Made by a program: the position numbers and the translations under genes. Below, one piece after another: positions 9,501-16,997 of a DNA stretch of 37,384 bases. The notes beneath the pieces are model-generated. The model saw only the letters and a list, made by a program, of their open reading frames with translations, searched no databases and was not told the origin of the DNA. Origin of the DNA: Gammaproteobacteria bacterium. GTDB taxonomy: Bacteria > Pseudomonadota > Gammaproteobacteria > DSM-16500. The DNA is taken from positions 1-37,384 of the forward strand of contig JAJPJH010000017.1 of the NCBI GenBank assembly GCA_021324335.1. The letters are read 5' to 3'. The number at the start of each line of letters is the position of its first letter. Position 1 is the first letter of the stretch.

Positions 9501-9713
9501 CAAGAGGGCATCCATTTTGCCCTGTTTCTTTTTATATTCACGCGTTTGCAATACCAATTGTTTTGCGATGGCCTTTACTCTGACTAATTCCGCGTCTGAG
9601 AGTTTTGTAAGCGGAAGTAGCCGATTTAAGCACTCTGTTTCATCCATTCTATAAGCATTTGTGATACTATCTCGCAGCGGATTGGATGCTGGGAGAGGGG
9701 TGGTAAATAACAT
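6567..9713 (-). CDS. putA: Bifunctional proline dehydrogenase / L-glutamate gamma-semialdehyde dehydrogenase PutA
   Basis: 1048 residues. It oxidises proline to glutamate in two coupled steps, passing electrons to the quinone pool through FAD and NAD+. The proline dehydrogenase barrel occupies about 150-470 (ALTIDAEEADRL, MVRLVKGAYWDAEIK). The aldehyde dehydrogenase part occupies about 540-1030, with ISPWNFPLAIFTGQ, VAETGGQNAMIVDSSA and the catalytic cysteine in FNSAGQRCSALR. The end PFGGEGLSGTGPKAGGPHY is typical. It lacks the ribbon-helix-helix N-terminus of the 1320-residue E. coli enzyme, so it should not repress its own operon. It is the first gene of a three-gene operon, and the divergent rnt lies 80 bases away. 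Confidence 0.97.
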   Translation of the reverse strand: MLFTTPLPASNPLRDSITNAYRMDETECLNRLLPLTKLSDAELVRVKAIAKQLVLQTREYKKKQGKMDALLHEFDLSTEEGIALMCLAEALLRIPDKTTMDKFISDKLSTADWKNHLSREHSLFMNATTWALLLTGKIYAPTLSNQKSLGQSLIRAVSRLGVSVVRPTILQMMKALGKQFVMGENIASALQRAQPLEALGYRFSYDMLGEAARTAEEAQHYYAAYEEAITTIGASTTSDNLITNPSISVKLSALHPRYEYPKRERVLKELTPRLLALAQLAKKNRIALTIDAEEADRLDLSLDIFEAVFGDPSLAGWEGLGFVVQSYQKRASFVIDWLAALSKQHRKRIMVRLVKGAYWDAEIKISQVLGLAGYPVFTRKNSTDVSFLACAKKLLAQKDNFYPQFGTHNAYSVAAILEMTKTRSIEFEFQCLHGIGRPLYDQIVDKTQFNMPCRIYAPVGTHKDLLGYLVRRLLENGANTSFINQLADETFPIEKITTDPVARIASLKSLPHPKIPLPKDIYGKWQNSNGIDLSDRHQVSQLKKQMEAAEQENWVAASIVNGQILTEHRAHAVISPSHAGRIIGYVNEAQEWQIEEAIASAERATKTWGTTPLEERAAIIERAADLFQEAMPRLMTILTREGGKCIPDAISEVRETIDYCRYYAYRARQDLVPVTLPGPTGELNQIALYPRGIMACISPWNFPLAIFTGQLVASLVTGNTVIAKPAEQTPLIAFQAVQILHQAGVPAEALHLLIGPGSAVGAKLVADPRIGGVMFTGSTETAKFIQQTLAHRPGPIGLLVAETGGQNAMIVDSSALPEQVVIDIAQSSFNSAGQRCSALRVLFVQEEIAPRLLTMLKGYMAELTIGDPSLLATDIGPVIDAEALQMLQNHFAKMSQQAKLIAQVPMRESPGGFYFPPTVFELDDLSVLKGEVFGPILHVVRYKAHDLDKVMDAIASTGYGLTLGVHSRIEATINYITSRMHVGNMYVNRNVIGAVVGVQPFGGEGLSGTGPKAGGPHYLPRLCVERTISTNTTAVGGNARLVSLREDD

Positions 9714-9749
9714 GTGAGTGATCCCCGTGTTATTTTAATAATGAATATC

Positions 9750-9778
9750 CCCCTATTTTAGTAAATAGTGGGTTTTTT
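9750..9778 (+). terminator. Terminator-like hairpin in the leader of rnt
   Basis: CCC-CTATTT (9750-9758), loop TAGT (9759-9762), AAATAG (9763-9768), a bulged T, GGG (9770-9772), then six T (9773-9778). The form is that of a rho-independent terminator on the + strand. The gene to its left is transcribed away from it, so it may act as an attenuator of rnt or stop stray transcription. Thermodynamic strength was not computed. Confidence 0.45.
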
Positions 9779-9794
9779 ACCAGAGAAAAGTGGG

Positions 9795-10382
9795 ATGAAA
9801 ATATTATCGCGCCGTTTTCGCGGCTTATTACCTATTGTAGTAGATGTAGAGACAGCGGGGCTCAATGCAGAAACCGATGCTTTGCTTGAAATTGCTATCG
9901 TGATGCTAGGTATGGACGAGGAGGGGAGGCTTTATCGTGAGCAGACTTATGCTTATCACGTGGAGCCTTTTCCAGGGGCGCAGTTGGAAAAAGAAGCCCT
10001 GGCTATTACGGGGATTGATCCTTATGGGCCTTTGCGGTTTGCTATTCCAGAGCGGCAGGTTTTACATCGGGTCTTTGCTGCAGTGAAAAGGCAATTGGAA
10101 AAAACGGCTTGTTATCGGGCCGTGTTAGTAGGGCATAATGCCTGGTTTGATTTAAGTTTTATTTTAGCCGCTGCAAAGCGGTCTCGGATTCGGCATACGC
10201 CTTTTCATACTTTCACCACGTTTGATACGGCATCGCTGGCAGCGGTGGCATTAGGTGAGACCGTCTTAGCAAGGGCCGCGAAGCGGGCACGGATACCGTT
10301 TGATGTGCAGCAGGCGCATTCGGCGATTTATGATGCAGAACGGACAGCGGAATTGTTTTGTTATATTGCTAATCGGTTTTAA
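9795..10382 (+). CDS. rnt: Ribonuclease T
   Basis: 195 residues, a DEDDh 3'-5' exonuclease that trims tRNA and other stable RNA 3' ends. Exo motif I is IVVDVETAGLNAETD, motif II contains VGHNAWFDLSF, and motif III HSAIYDAERTAEL carries the catalytic His and Asp. The start MKILSRRFRGLLPIVVDVET lines up with known RNase T N-termini. An in-frame GTG at 9768 would sit inside the terminator-like hairpin and adds nine unmatched residues, so ATG 9795 is preferred. A GAGAAA lies just upstream. The gene ends at a bidirectional terminator shared with the porin gene. Confidence 0.93.
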   Translation: MKILSRRFRGLLPIVVDVETAGLNAETDALLEIAIVMLGMDEEGRLYREQTYAYHVEPFPGAQLEKEALAITGIDPYGPLRFAIPERQVLHRVFAAVKRQLEKTACYRAVLVGHNAWFDLSFILAAAKRSRIRHTPFHTFTTFDTASLAAVALGETVLARAAKRARIPFDVQQAHSAIYDAERTAELFCYIANRF

Positions 10383-10393
10383 AAGGCAAAAAA

Positions 10394-10413
10394 AAGCCCG
10401 CAAAAGCGGGCTT
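10394..10413. terminator. Bidirectional rho-independent terminator between rnt and the porin gene
   Basis: AAGCCCGC - AAAA - GCGGGCTT is a perfect 8-bp stem. Towards the left (porin, minus strand) it is followed by a T run (the A run at 10386-10395 on the plus strand). Towards the right it is followed by CTTTAT. It serves two convergent genes. Confidence 0.88.
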
Positions 10414-10430
10414 CTTTATAGTGATTCGGA

Positions 10431-11831
10431 TTAACCGAATGCAACGCTGGAGCGTAAGGACACGAGGTTGGTATTGTTGCCAGAACCACCATCTTCGACC
10501 TCGTAAGCATTGTCGTGATCCCATTCGATACCCAGGCTGGTGTTTTTGCCAAATACGTTGATCGCATAACCTACTAAGTAACGATTCTTTGGCAAGTCCA
10601 TACCAGCTGCTTCGCGAGAGGTTTGATAGCCAACATAAATGTTTTGTGGCTTACCCCAAGCATCGAAGCCATAACCGGCTTGCAGACCAGCAGCCCACGG
10701 CTTAGCACCACTCGCAGTGGATAACAGTTCGCCAGTGATATTGTCGCCCGTCAAATCATGTACGCCATCCTTTGGTAAATCGTTTGGATTAAAGCGTTGT
10801 AATGCTTGGGTGAAACGAGCACCAATGGTGAAAGGACCACTGTTAACATCACCATACAGCGCATAAGCACCAACACGGGTGTGGTAACCATTAAAAGTAT
10901 CACTGCCACCTTCTGTATCAAAGTTAACAACACTGTATGCTACATCGTTAGCAGCAATCATGTTGTAAAGGTAAGAAGCACCTACATCAAAGCCAAGCTG
11001 ATCATTGATGAGATCATAGCCCAATGAAGCGCCGTAGTTGGTTGGCTTGCTGGATGAACCATTCTTGTTGATTGGATCATCAAAGCCGAAGAGAGAGCCG
11101 TGGAAGCCATTCGCAATAAAGCCTAACTTCAGCGAAGTAGCTAGGGTTTGAGTCATCACTTGGGTCAGGCTTTCAGTGATGGGATGGATTTCATAACGGC
11201 CATAATCTTGGAATTGTTTACCAATTTGCAAGTAGAACGGTGATACTTCAAAGTTGCCTAAAGTAGCATAAGCTTGTTCTAGCTCGACGTTGTTGGTTTG
11301 TGAAGCATTGATGTTGTTGCTATAAGCAGCACTGTACTCAGCAGCTCCGAGGTTATTAAAAGCGCTAGGGTTGGCATTGGTGGTTGGATCGCTGTAGCTT
11401 AAGCTCGCGAATGCTTTTGCCCAGTCATTAACGGTTGCTGCAACATTTAAGTAAGCATCGTTAAGTGATAAGCGTTGATAGTTTTCACCTTGGAGGTTTG
11501 CGTTGCGATTACCAAATTTACCCACGTCAATATTAAGGCCACCTGAGATCTGAATGCGATCAAACCATTGTGGGTTGCATGGATTTGGTAAGGAGCGACC
11601 AATATTCTGTGTTGTTTCATCCATGATCATAGAAGCTTGAGTGATGGTACAAACCGGTACTGGTGTTCCCATATCTTTATAATCTTTGTACTCATGTTCC
11701 GCTGTTTGGGTAGCGGTAGCTTCCTGATGCTTTTTATGATGATGTTTCTTGGTAGTAGTGGTTGCAAACGCTGAGCTGGTGCTGATTAAAGCAAGCGCGC
11801 TCATTGCTGCAACGACGAGTTTTAATTTCAT
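10431..11831 (-). CDS. LbtU-like outer membrane siderophore porin
   Basis: 466 residues with a clear signal peptide (MKLKLVVAAMSALALI, ending SAFA). A His/Lys-rich stretch (KKHHHKKH) and a short linker follow, then a long run of alternating beta strands (for example RIQISGGLNIDVGKF, FYLQIGKQFQDYGRY, YGASLGYDLINDQLGFDVGA), ending in SLRSSVAFG. This fits the LbtU family of Legionellales, which takes up legiobactin-type siderophores through an outer-membrane beta barrel. The family call is from memory of its pattern; a general beta-barrel porin is the alternative. SD AAGGAGA lies 8 bases before the ATG. It is a single gene with terminators on both sides. Confidence 0.78.
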   Translation of the reverse strand: MKLKLVVAAMSALALISTSSAFATTTTKKHHHKKHQEATATQTAEHEYKDYKDMGTPVPVCTITQASMIMDETTQNIGRSLPNPCNPQWFDRIQISGGLNIDVGKFGNRNANLQGENYQRLSLNDAYLNVAATVNDWAKAFASLSYSDPTTNANPSAFNNLGAAEYSAAYSNNINASQTNNVELEQAYATLGNFEVSPFYLQIGKQFQDYGRYEIHPITESLTQVMTQTLATSLKLGFIANGFHGSLFGFDDPINKNGSSSKPTNYGASLGYDLINDQLGFDVGASYLYNMIAANDVAYSVVNFDTEGGSDTFNGYHTRVGAYALYGDVNSGPFTIGARFTQALQRFNPNDLPKDGVHDLTGDNITGELLSTASGAKPWAAGLQAGYGFDAWGKPQNIYVGYQTSREAAGMDLPKNRYLVGYAINVFGKNTSLGIEWDHDNAYEVEDGGSGNNTNLVSLRSSVAFG

Positions 11832-12075
11832 AATTGTTAAATCTCCTTGATATGTTGAATCCGGACGAGCCCTAAAATTAACTCATTAAAGTCCATTATT
11901 GCAAGCAAATTTTCATTCAAACACGAAGAAGCTGTGCATTTTCGTTTACTTACTAGCAATTTTTTATTCACAACACAAAAATATGCACAAGATAGACCAA
12001 GATTAACTTATACATAGTTTGTTTGAGTAGAATTTTATAGCAGAGATTAAAAAACTTTGAAAGATTTTTATAAAA

Positions 12076-12101
12076 AAAACCCGCTGATAATAGCGGGTTT
12101 T
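12076..12101 (-). terminator. Rho-independent terminator of the peroxiredoxin gene
   Basis: AAAACCCGCT (12076-12085), loop GATAAT, AGCGGGTTTT (12092-12101). Read on the minus strand it follows the peroxiredoxin stop codon and ends in a run of eight T. Confidence 0.9.
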
Positions 12102-12117
12102 ATAAGAAAGGAATTGA

Positions 12118-12723
12118 TTATAATTGTTCTGCTTCACTTGCAAGAAATGCTGCAATACCTTCGCTGGTAGGCTTAATACCACTCTTGCCTTTTGTCCAAC
12201 CTGCTGGGCACACTTCACCATGTTTTTCGTGGAATTCTAATGCATCGATGAGACGCAGTAATTCATCCACATTGCGACCCAATGGTAAGTCATTAATGAT
12301 TTGAGAACGCACGATACCTTGCTTGTCGATAATAAAAGCGCCGCGTAATGCAATGTGCGCAGTGGGGTGTTCAACGCCATAAGCTTGACAAATGCGATGA
12401 TTAACGTCAGCAACTAATGGATAACGAATGGGTCCAATACCACCGCTTTCAACCGGCGTATTACGCCAGGCAGCATGGGTGAATTGAGAATCGATAGAAA
12501 CACCAATAATGACAGTATTACGTTTTTCGAATTCTTCGATGCGATTGTTGATAGCAATTAATTCGGATGGGCAAACGAATGTAAAGTCTAATGGATAAAA
12601 GAAAACGATACCGAATTTTTTCTCTATTGCTTTATGCAATTGAAATTGGTTATTGATTTCACCATTCGCCATGACGGCGGCAGCGGTAAAATCAGGAGCT
12701 TTTTGGCCGATTAAAGACATCAT
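12118..12723 (-). CDS. 2-Cys peroxiredoxin (AhpC/Tsa, Prx1 class)
   Basis: 201 residues. It reduces hydrogen peroxide and organic peroxides in the cytoplasm. The peroxidatic Cys51 lies in PLDFTFVCPSE and the resolving Cys172 in HGEVCPAGW, so it is a typical 2-Cys enzyme. The start is a double ATG (12723/12720), with GAGGA seven bases upstream. A longer in-frame extension would add 33 unmatched residues and is not used. No AhpF or AhpD reductase lies beside it, so its electron donor must be encoded elsewhere. It ends at a strong terminator. Confidence 0.95.
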   Translation of the reverse strand: MMSLIGQKAPDFTAAAVMANGEINNQFQLHKAIEKKFGIVFFYPLDFTFVCPSELIAINNRIEEFEKRNTVIIGVSIDSQFTHAAWRNTPVESGGIGPIRYPLVADVNHRICQAYGVEHPTAHIALRGAFIIDKQGIVRSQIINDLPLGRNVDELLRLIDALEFHEKHGEVCPAGWTKGKSGIKPTSEGIAAFLASEAEQL

Positions 12724-12843
12724 AATAGAATCCTCTTCTAAGAATTTTAGTAGGTGAGCGATTATAACGTAAGTGAGTGATAAATTGCCAGGAATGCCCA
12801 AACACCCTATAATATGGGGCACTTTTAGCTTAGGTTGCCTAAC

Positions 12844-13212
12844 ATGATGATATTTATATTAATTTTATGCGGTGTGCTCTTAAACGCAGCTGCTCAGCTA
12901 CTGTTAAAAGCGGGCATGTGCCAGATTGGCCATTTTGAATTTACCGTGGGAAATGCGATTCCGATTGGAATGAAGGTGATGATGAATCTTCCTATTATCG
13001 GTGGGTTATTTTTATATGTTATTAGTGTGGGGGTATGGCTATTAGTTTTATCCCGTGTTCAAGTGAGTTTTGCTTATCCCATGTTGAGTATTGGTTATGT
13101 GGTGAATGCGGTTGCCGCTTATTACTTATTTGGTGAACCACTGACTTCTATTCGTGTTCTCGGCATTTTTGTCATTATTGCGGGCGTTTATTTGGTTGCC
13201 CAAACTAATTAG
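12844..13212 (+). CDS. Small four-helix SMR/EamA-type membrane protein, ArnE-like flippase subunit candidate
   Basis: 122 residues with four hydrophobic helices (about 1-20, 37-60, 64-88, 94-118) and the pattern LNAAAQLLLKAGM, SVGVWLLVLSRVQVSFAYPMLSIGYV, seen in small EamA/ArnE-like proteins. ATG 12844 follows an AGG at 12832-12834; an upstream TTG is less likely. It lies 25 bases before an ArnA-type dehydrogenase. In enterobacteria ArnE/ArnF flip undecaprenyl-phosphate-aminoarabinose for lipid A modification. The shared context suggests a sugar-lipid role here, but a multidrug or other SMR function is not excluded. Confidence 0.72.
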   Translation: MMIFILILCGVLLNAAAQLLLKAGMCQIGHFEFTVGNAIPIGMKVMMNLPIIGGLFLYVISVGVWLLVLSRVQVSFAYPMLSIGYVVNAVAAYYLFGEPLTSIRVLGIFVIIAGVYLVAQTN

Positions 13213-13237
13213 ATTTTAATTATTAGCAGGATAGTTT

Positions 13238-14251
13238 ATGAAAGTGTTAATTCTTGGTGCGAACGGTTTTATTGGCAGTCATTTAAGTGAAGCGATTTTA
13301 GCGAAGACAGATTGGCAAATTGATGCGATGGATTTGACGCAGGATAAAATAAGTAGCTGCTTATCTCATCCGCGTTTTCATTTTACGCAAGGCGATATTA
13401 CGCAGCAAAAAGAGTGGATACGTGAGCATCTTCAACAATGTGATGTGGTATTACCGCTCGTTGCGATTGCAACCCCTGCGATGTATGTGCAAGCGCCGTT
13501 GCGAGTGTTTGAATTAGATTTTGAAGCGAACTTAGATATTGTTCGTCAATGTGTGCAGTATAAAAAGCGCATTATTTTTCCTTCTACTTCTGAAGTCTAT
13601 GGCATGTGTTCTGATGCGGAGTTTGATGAAGAAACGAGTCCGCTGGTGACAGGGCCTATTAAGAATCAGCGGTGGATTTATTCGACTTCTAAGCAATTAT
13701 TAGATCGGGTGATTTATGCGTATGGAGAGCATGAAGGGTTATCGTATACGTTATTCCGTCCTTTTAACTGGTATGGTCCGCGGTTAGATAATGTATTTAA
13801 TCCTAAGCCGGGTGGCTCGCGGGTGTTGACGCAATTTATTGGGAATATTTTGCGGGGCGAAGATATTAATCTTGTTAATGGTGGTTCGCAGCAACGGTGT
13901 TTTACTTACATTGATGATGGGATTGAGGCGTTATTGCGGATTATCGAAAATAAAGATAATGGGGCGCATAATAAAATTTTTAATATTGGTAATCCGTTTG
14001 AAAATATTTCTATTCGGCAATTGGCGGAAATGTTGCAGCAGTTTATTGTGCAACATTATCCGGCTTATTCAGAAAAGGCGAAGGCTGTTCAGTTACTGAA
14101 CGTGGATGCGAAAAATTATTATGGTGATGGTTATCAGGATGTCGCCCTCCGCGTGCCGGCAATCCGACATGCGCGGGAGCACTTGGGGTGGGAGCCTAGA
14201 GTAGATATAGCTACGGGCTTAAGGAGGACGTTAAATTACTATCTCGCATAG
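13238..14251 (+). CDS. ArnA-type NAD-dependent epimerase/dehydratase (UDP-glucuronate decarboxylating domain, stand-alone)
   Basis: 337 residues forming one SDR domain. The Rossmann motif is GANGFIGSHL at the N-terminus. STSEVYGMCSDAEFDE and the catalytic RWIYSTSKQLLDR (Tyr-x3-Lys) closely follow the dehydrogenase half of ArnA, as does FNPKPGGSRVLTQFIGNIL. In E. coli ArnA that half oxidatively decarboxylates UDP-glucuronate towards aminoarabinose. The formyltransferase half is missing here. SD AGCAGGA precedes ATG 13238. The last 41 bases overlap, tail to tail, the coding end of the next gene. Partner genes arnB, arnC and arnT are not in the window, so the exact sugar product is uncertain. 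Confidence 0.85.
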   Translation: MKVLILGANGFIGSHLSEAILAKTDWQIDAMDLTQDKISSCLSHPRFHFTQGDITQQKEWIREHLQQCDVVLPLVAIATPAMYVQAPLRVFELDFEANLDIVRQCVQYKKRIIFPSTSEVYGMCSDAEFDEETSPLVTGPIKNQRWIYSTSKQLLDRVIYAYGEHEGLSYTLFRPFNWYGPRLDNVFNPKPGGSRVLTQFIGNILRGEDINLVNGGSQQRCFTYIDDGIEALLRIIENKDNGAHNKIFNIGNPFENISIRQLAEMLQQFIVQHYPAYSEKAKAVQLLNVDAKNYYGDGYQDVALRVPAIRHAREHLGWEPRVDIATGLRRTLNYYLA

Positions 14252-15443
14252 GTATCCTTCCTGTTCCCCAATCAAAGTGATCTGGAGATGGTGAGCTTGG
14301 AATGATTGTGGGGACACTCTCCGAGCATTGGGGTTTACAGCCCAAGCGGCGGGCTACTATTGAAGCAGTGTTGGGTATGGTTGGTGCATTGTCTTTTTTG
14401 GAGCCGATTGCAACACAAATTAGTGTACAAAGAACGCTTAAAATAGTAGTTCCAAATGCAGCTCCTATTGCAGCGCAGATAAGCGGAGCAGCACCGCCAG
14501 TAAAGGGTGCGAAAGGAAGTCCAAAGAAAAAGCCAACCAGGGCGCCAGTAATTCCACCTGTTGTGCTACCACCCGCTGCACCTCCTAACGCGTACCTCTT
14601 CTTAAAAGAAAAAGGCTTTTTAGTTTGTTTTTGCTGAACAGGTATCTCTTTAGAGGTCTCTCTATTAGCAGGTTGTAAAGGTGGTACAAGAGCCGTTGAT
14701 GGCGGAGGGGCTGAAAGGGTAGGTGTTTGTTCTACCTCATTGGCAGCAGCAGTTAGTAAAACATAGTAATTTCTTGTTTCTGCTGAAAAGAATTTAAGGA
14801 ACTCTTTTTTCTTCTCTATGAATTCATTGTGCAGGGTGGTTATTTCTGTTTTCTTCTCTTCTAATAATATTTGCTGTTGTTTCAAAAAAATAATTGCATT
14901 TTCAAATACATGAATGATATTTTTCTCATTTGCATCAATATCTTTTTCATTGCTATTTTTAATTGCTGTCTCAATAGTGTTTATAGTTGTTTTAATAGTG
15001 TTTATAGTTTTTAGTATTTTTTTTTCTAAACTTTCTGTGAAATTAATATCTTGGTTGAGAGCGTGAATTTCTTCGATCTGGTTAATCGTTTTTATTATTT
15101 GATCCTCACCATCGCCAATTAGTTCCTTTACATATTCATCTGCTTCTCGAAACTTTTTCTTTTTAATTTCTTCTTCGTGAAGGGATAGTGTACTTATCTT
15201 CTCTTTGGATAAAACATCACGTAGTGACTTTTTTTTCATTTCATCAATAGCATTTATTCTGCTATGTTTGGATGAAAGTTGATCACGATAAAGTGAGTCA
15301 ATCTGTTTTATTTTTTTAATTGATTCCAATAGTAGGCGGCTATGAGAGCGATCTGCGTCCGCTAGAAGCGTATCTTGTGATAATTCTTTTAACTTCTTCT
15401 CTAGCTCATTATTATAGCTTAATGTCGGTCTGCTCTGACTCAT
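14211..15443 (-). CDS. Unknown coiled-coil protein with C-terminal glycine-rich membrane segment
   Basis: 410 residues, not recognised as a known family. Residues about 5-230 are charged and helical, rich in K, E, I and L (KKKSLRDVLSKEKIS, LEKKILKTINTIKTTINTIE), and look like a coiled coil. A proline-rich linker (about 240-275) follows. Next come GGAAGGSTTGGITGALVGFF and a second hydrophobic stretch (APLICAAIGAAF, TILSVLCTLICVAIG), a glycine-zipper-like hairpin in the membrane. The tail is Ser/Pro-rich. The start has AAAGAG upstream. The profile resembles secreted effectors of Legionellales, which is inference only. A CusR/CopR-type palindrome at 15519-15534 lies 76-91 bases before the start. 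The 3' end overlaps the ArnA-like gene by 41 bases. Confidence 0.75.
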   Translation of the reverse strand: MSQSRPTLSYNNELEKKLKELSQDTLLADADRSHSRLLLESIKKIKQIDSLYRDQLSSKHSRINAIDEMKKKSLRDVLSKEKISTLSLHEEEIKKKKFREADEYVKELIGDGEDQIIKTINQIEEIHALNQDINFTESLEKKILKTINTIKTTINTIETAIKNSNEKDIDANEKNIIHVFENAIIFLKQQQILLEEKKTEITTLHNEFIEKKKEFLKFFSAETRNYYVLLTAAANEVEQTPTLSAPPPSTALVPPLQPANRETSKEIPVQQKQTKKPFSFKKRYALGGAAGGSTTGGITGALVGFFFGLPFAPFTGGAAPLICAAIGAAFGTTILSVLCTLICVAIGSKKDNAPTIPNTASIVARRLGCKPQCSESVPTIIPSSPSPDHFDWGTGRIPMRDSNLTSSLSP

Positions 15444-15473
15444 AGATAAATTCTCTTTTTAGATTTGATCTTA

Positions 15474-15503
15474 ATAATCACCATACCAGAGAAATTCTGA
15501 CAA
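15474..15503 (-). promoter_or_regulatory. Candidate promoter of the coiled-coil/membrane protein gene
   Basis: On the minus strand TTGTCA (15503-15498, five of six to the -35 consensus) is followed, after 18 bases, by GATTAT (15479-15474, four of six). The predicted start near 15467 puts the palindrome at 15519-15534 at about -60, a usual place for an activator. This is a pattern match by eye. Confidence 0.4.
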
Positions 15504-15518
15504 AAGCATGACACGAAT

Positions 15519-15534
15519 ATTACAATTTTGTAAT
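15519..15534. promoter_or_regulatory. CusR/CopR-type palindrome ATTACAA-TT-TTGTAAT
   Basis: A perfect 7-bp inverted repeat with a 2-base centre. It contains ACAANNTTGT, the core of sites bound by CusR/CopR/PcoR-type regulators. It lies just past the 3' end of the heavy-metal-type sensor kinase gene and upstream of the 14211-15443 gene on the same strand. Binding is inferred. Confidence 0.5.
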
Positions 15535-15574
15535 CTTGGAAGGGATGTAGCAGGAAGGTAAAACTTATGGCGCA

Positions 15575-16996
15575 CTATACCGGATTTTTCGGAAAAGTCA
15601 ACTTCACCTCCATCCCTTCTCCCGGTGCACTTACCATCTCCATTTTCCCCCGATGAAGATCCATAATCGACTTCACAATCGCCAACCCTAGCCCTGTATT
15701 ACCCGAAGCCGAAGAAAACTCCGTCTCCACCCGATAAAACCTATCCATCAAATAAGCCAAATGCTCAACCGCAACCCCACTCCCCGTATCTGTTACCCAA
15801 ATCCACGTAAACTGCTTATCTTCTTCTGCACGCAACGTAATGCTGCCACTAGCAGGCGTATATCGCAAAGCATTCGAAATTAAATTATTAATCGCCCGCT
15901 GTAATAAAAGCGGATCCGCATGCACCGTGGCCTCCCCCTCTCGTATTAGCCGGATACCTTTCTCTTCCGCCGCTGCTTCGAAAAAATCACAGAGTGTTTC
16001 AAATAAAGAAGCGGTATTAACACCTATTTTCTGTATGCGCGTATTAGGATTTTCTGCTTTGGCTAAAAATAACAAGCTATCAATCATCCGTCTTAATCGA
16101 CGATATTCTTCCAAACTTGATTGAATCACTTCTTTATATTCTCCTGCTTTCCGATCACGTGATATGGCGATTTCTGCTTCGCCCATTAAATTATTAATCG
16201 GCGTCCGTAATTCATGGGCAAGATCGGCTGAAAACTGTGACAAGCGATTAAAAGAATTTTCAATTCGACATAGCATTTGATTAAAAGCACCTGCTAAATG
16301 CGTAAATTCTTTCGGCCAGTCGTTAGGAGAAATACGCGTGTGCAACTGATCAATGGTAATTTGCTCAGCAGCATGCGCAATATCTTGCAGAGAACGCATA
16401 CTTTTCTTTGCTAACCATGCACCGACCACGGCAGCAAGGATGACACCGAATAATAACAAAATTATTAAATTGAAAAGATAGTGATGCAATATACGCTGTG
16501 CATAAGTGGTATCCAACGCTAATTGAATATAGCGCGTGTCTTTAGGACGATGCCTGAACTCTATTTCTGCTGCCATCAAGATAAATGTCTTACCCGAAGG
16601 AGATTGCACTTTTTTATAATGCTTTGATACCTCAAACGGGGACACAGGTTCTGGAAACGGTAACTGACGTAATTCGTTACTCATCCCCGGTGTTTCCATG
16701 ATAGCGTTTTGATGATGGTCTAAAATGCGAATGTAATAAGCACTATCTTGCGAATCCCGGCGCGTCAATACCCATGTCACTTCTTGCTGTAATATCGCCG
16801 TGTTATTTGGGTAGGCTTTCATGATATCGCGCACGAGATTGATTTCCTCTACGCCAAAATTGGTTCCAATCTGTAACAACCCATCAATCAGAGAATAAGA
16901 CCAGAGGAGTGTTGCCAGTAAGAGGACGAATGAAATCGAAAGCGTGTAAAGCAAGGTGAGTTTTGTAGTGATTGACCAGCGATTATAAAAGTTCAT
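15575..16996 (-). CDS. Heavy-metal-type sensor histidine kinase (CusS-like)
   Basis: 473 residues. A membrane helix (about 14-36), a periplasmic region (about 37-170), a second helix (about 174-195), a HAMP domain, a HisKA domain with the phospho-acceptor H261 in FSADLAHELRTPINNLMGEAE, and an HATPase with NNLISNALRYTP, WVTDTGSGV and GNTGLGLAIVKSI. The HisKA sequence follows the heavy-metal (CusS/CopS) subfamily. It starts one base after the stop of the response regulator, so the two are co-transcribed and probably coupled. No copper efflux genes adjoin; the metal sensed is not known. A CDF exporter lies about 10 kb away. Confidence 0.93.
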   Translation of the reverse strand: MNFYNRWSITTKLTLLYTLSISFVLLLATLLWSYSLIDGLLQIGTNFGVEEINLVRDIMKAYPNNTAILQQEVTWVLTRRDSQDSAYYIRILDHHQNAIMETPGMSNELRQLPFPEPVSPFEVSKHYKKVQSPSGKTFILMAAEIEFRHRPKDTRYIQLALDTTYAQRILHHYLFNLIILLLFGVILAAVVGAWLAKKSMRSLQDIAHAAEQITIDQLHTRISPNDWPKEFTHLAGAFNQMLCRIENSFNRLSQFSADLAHELRTPINNLMGEAEIAISRDRKAGEYKEVIQSSLEEYRRLRRMIDSLLFLAKAENPNTRIQKIGVNTASLFETLCDFFEAAAEEKGIRLIREGEATVHADPLLLQRAINNLISNALRYTPASGSITLRAEEDKQFTWIWVTDTGSGVAVEHLAYLMDRFYRVETEFSSASGNTGLGLAIVKSIMDLHRGKMEMVSAPGEGMEVKLTFPKNPV

Positions 16997-16997
16997 C

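Noticed and set aside
9157..9654. 165-codon frame antisense to putA
   Set aside because: A shadow of the PutA coding pattern; the sequence is low in plausible motifs and has no ribosome site.
9768..9794. GTG 9768 as start of RNase T
   Set aside because: It falls within the terminator-like hairpin and adds residues not seen in RNase T; ATG 9795 fits the family N-terminus.
15470..15475. CTTAAT near the start of the coiled-coil/membrane gene as a PmrA site
   Set aside because: It is in the reverse orientation for that gene and its partner half-site (TTAGAT) is poor.
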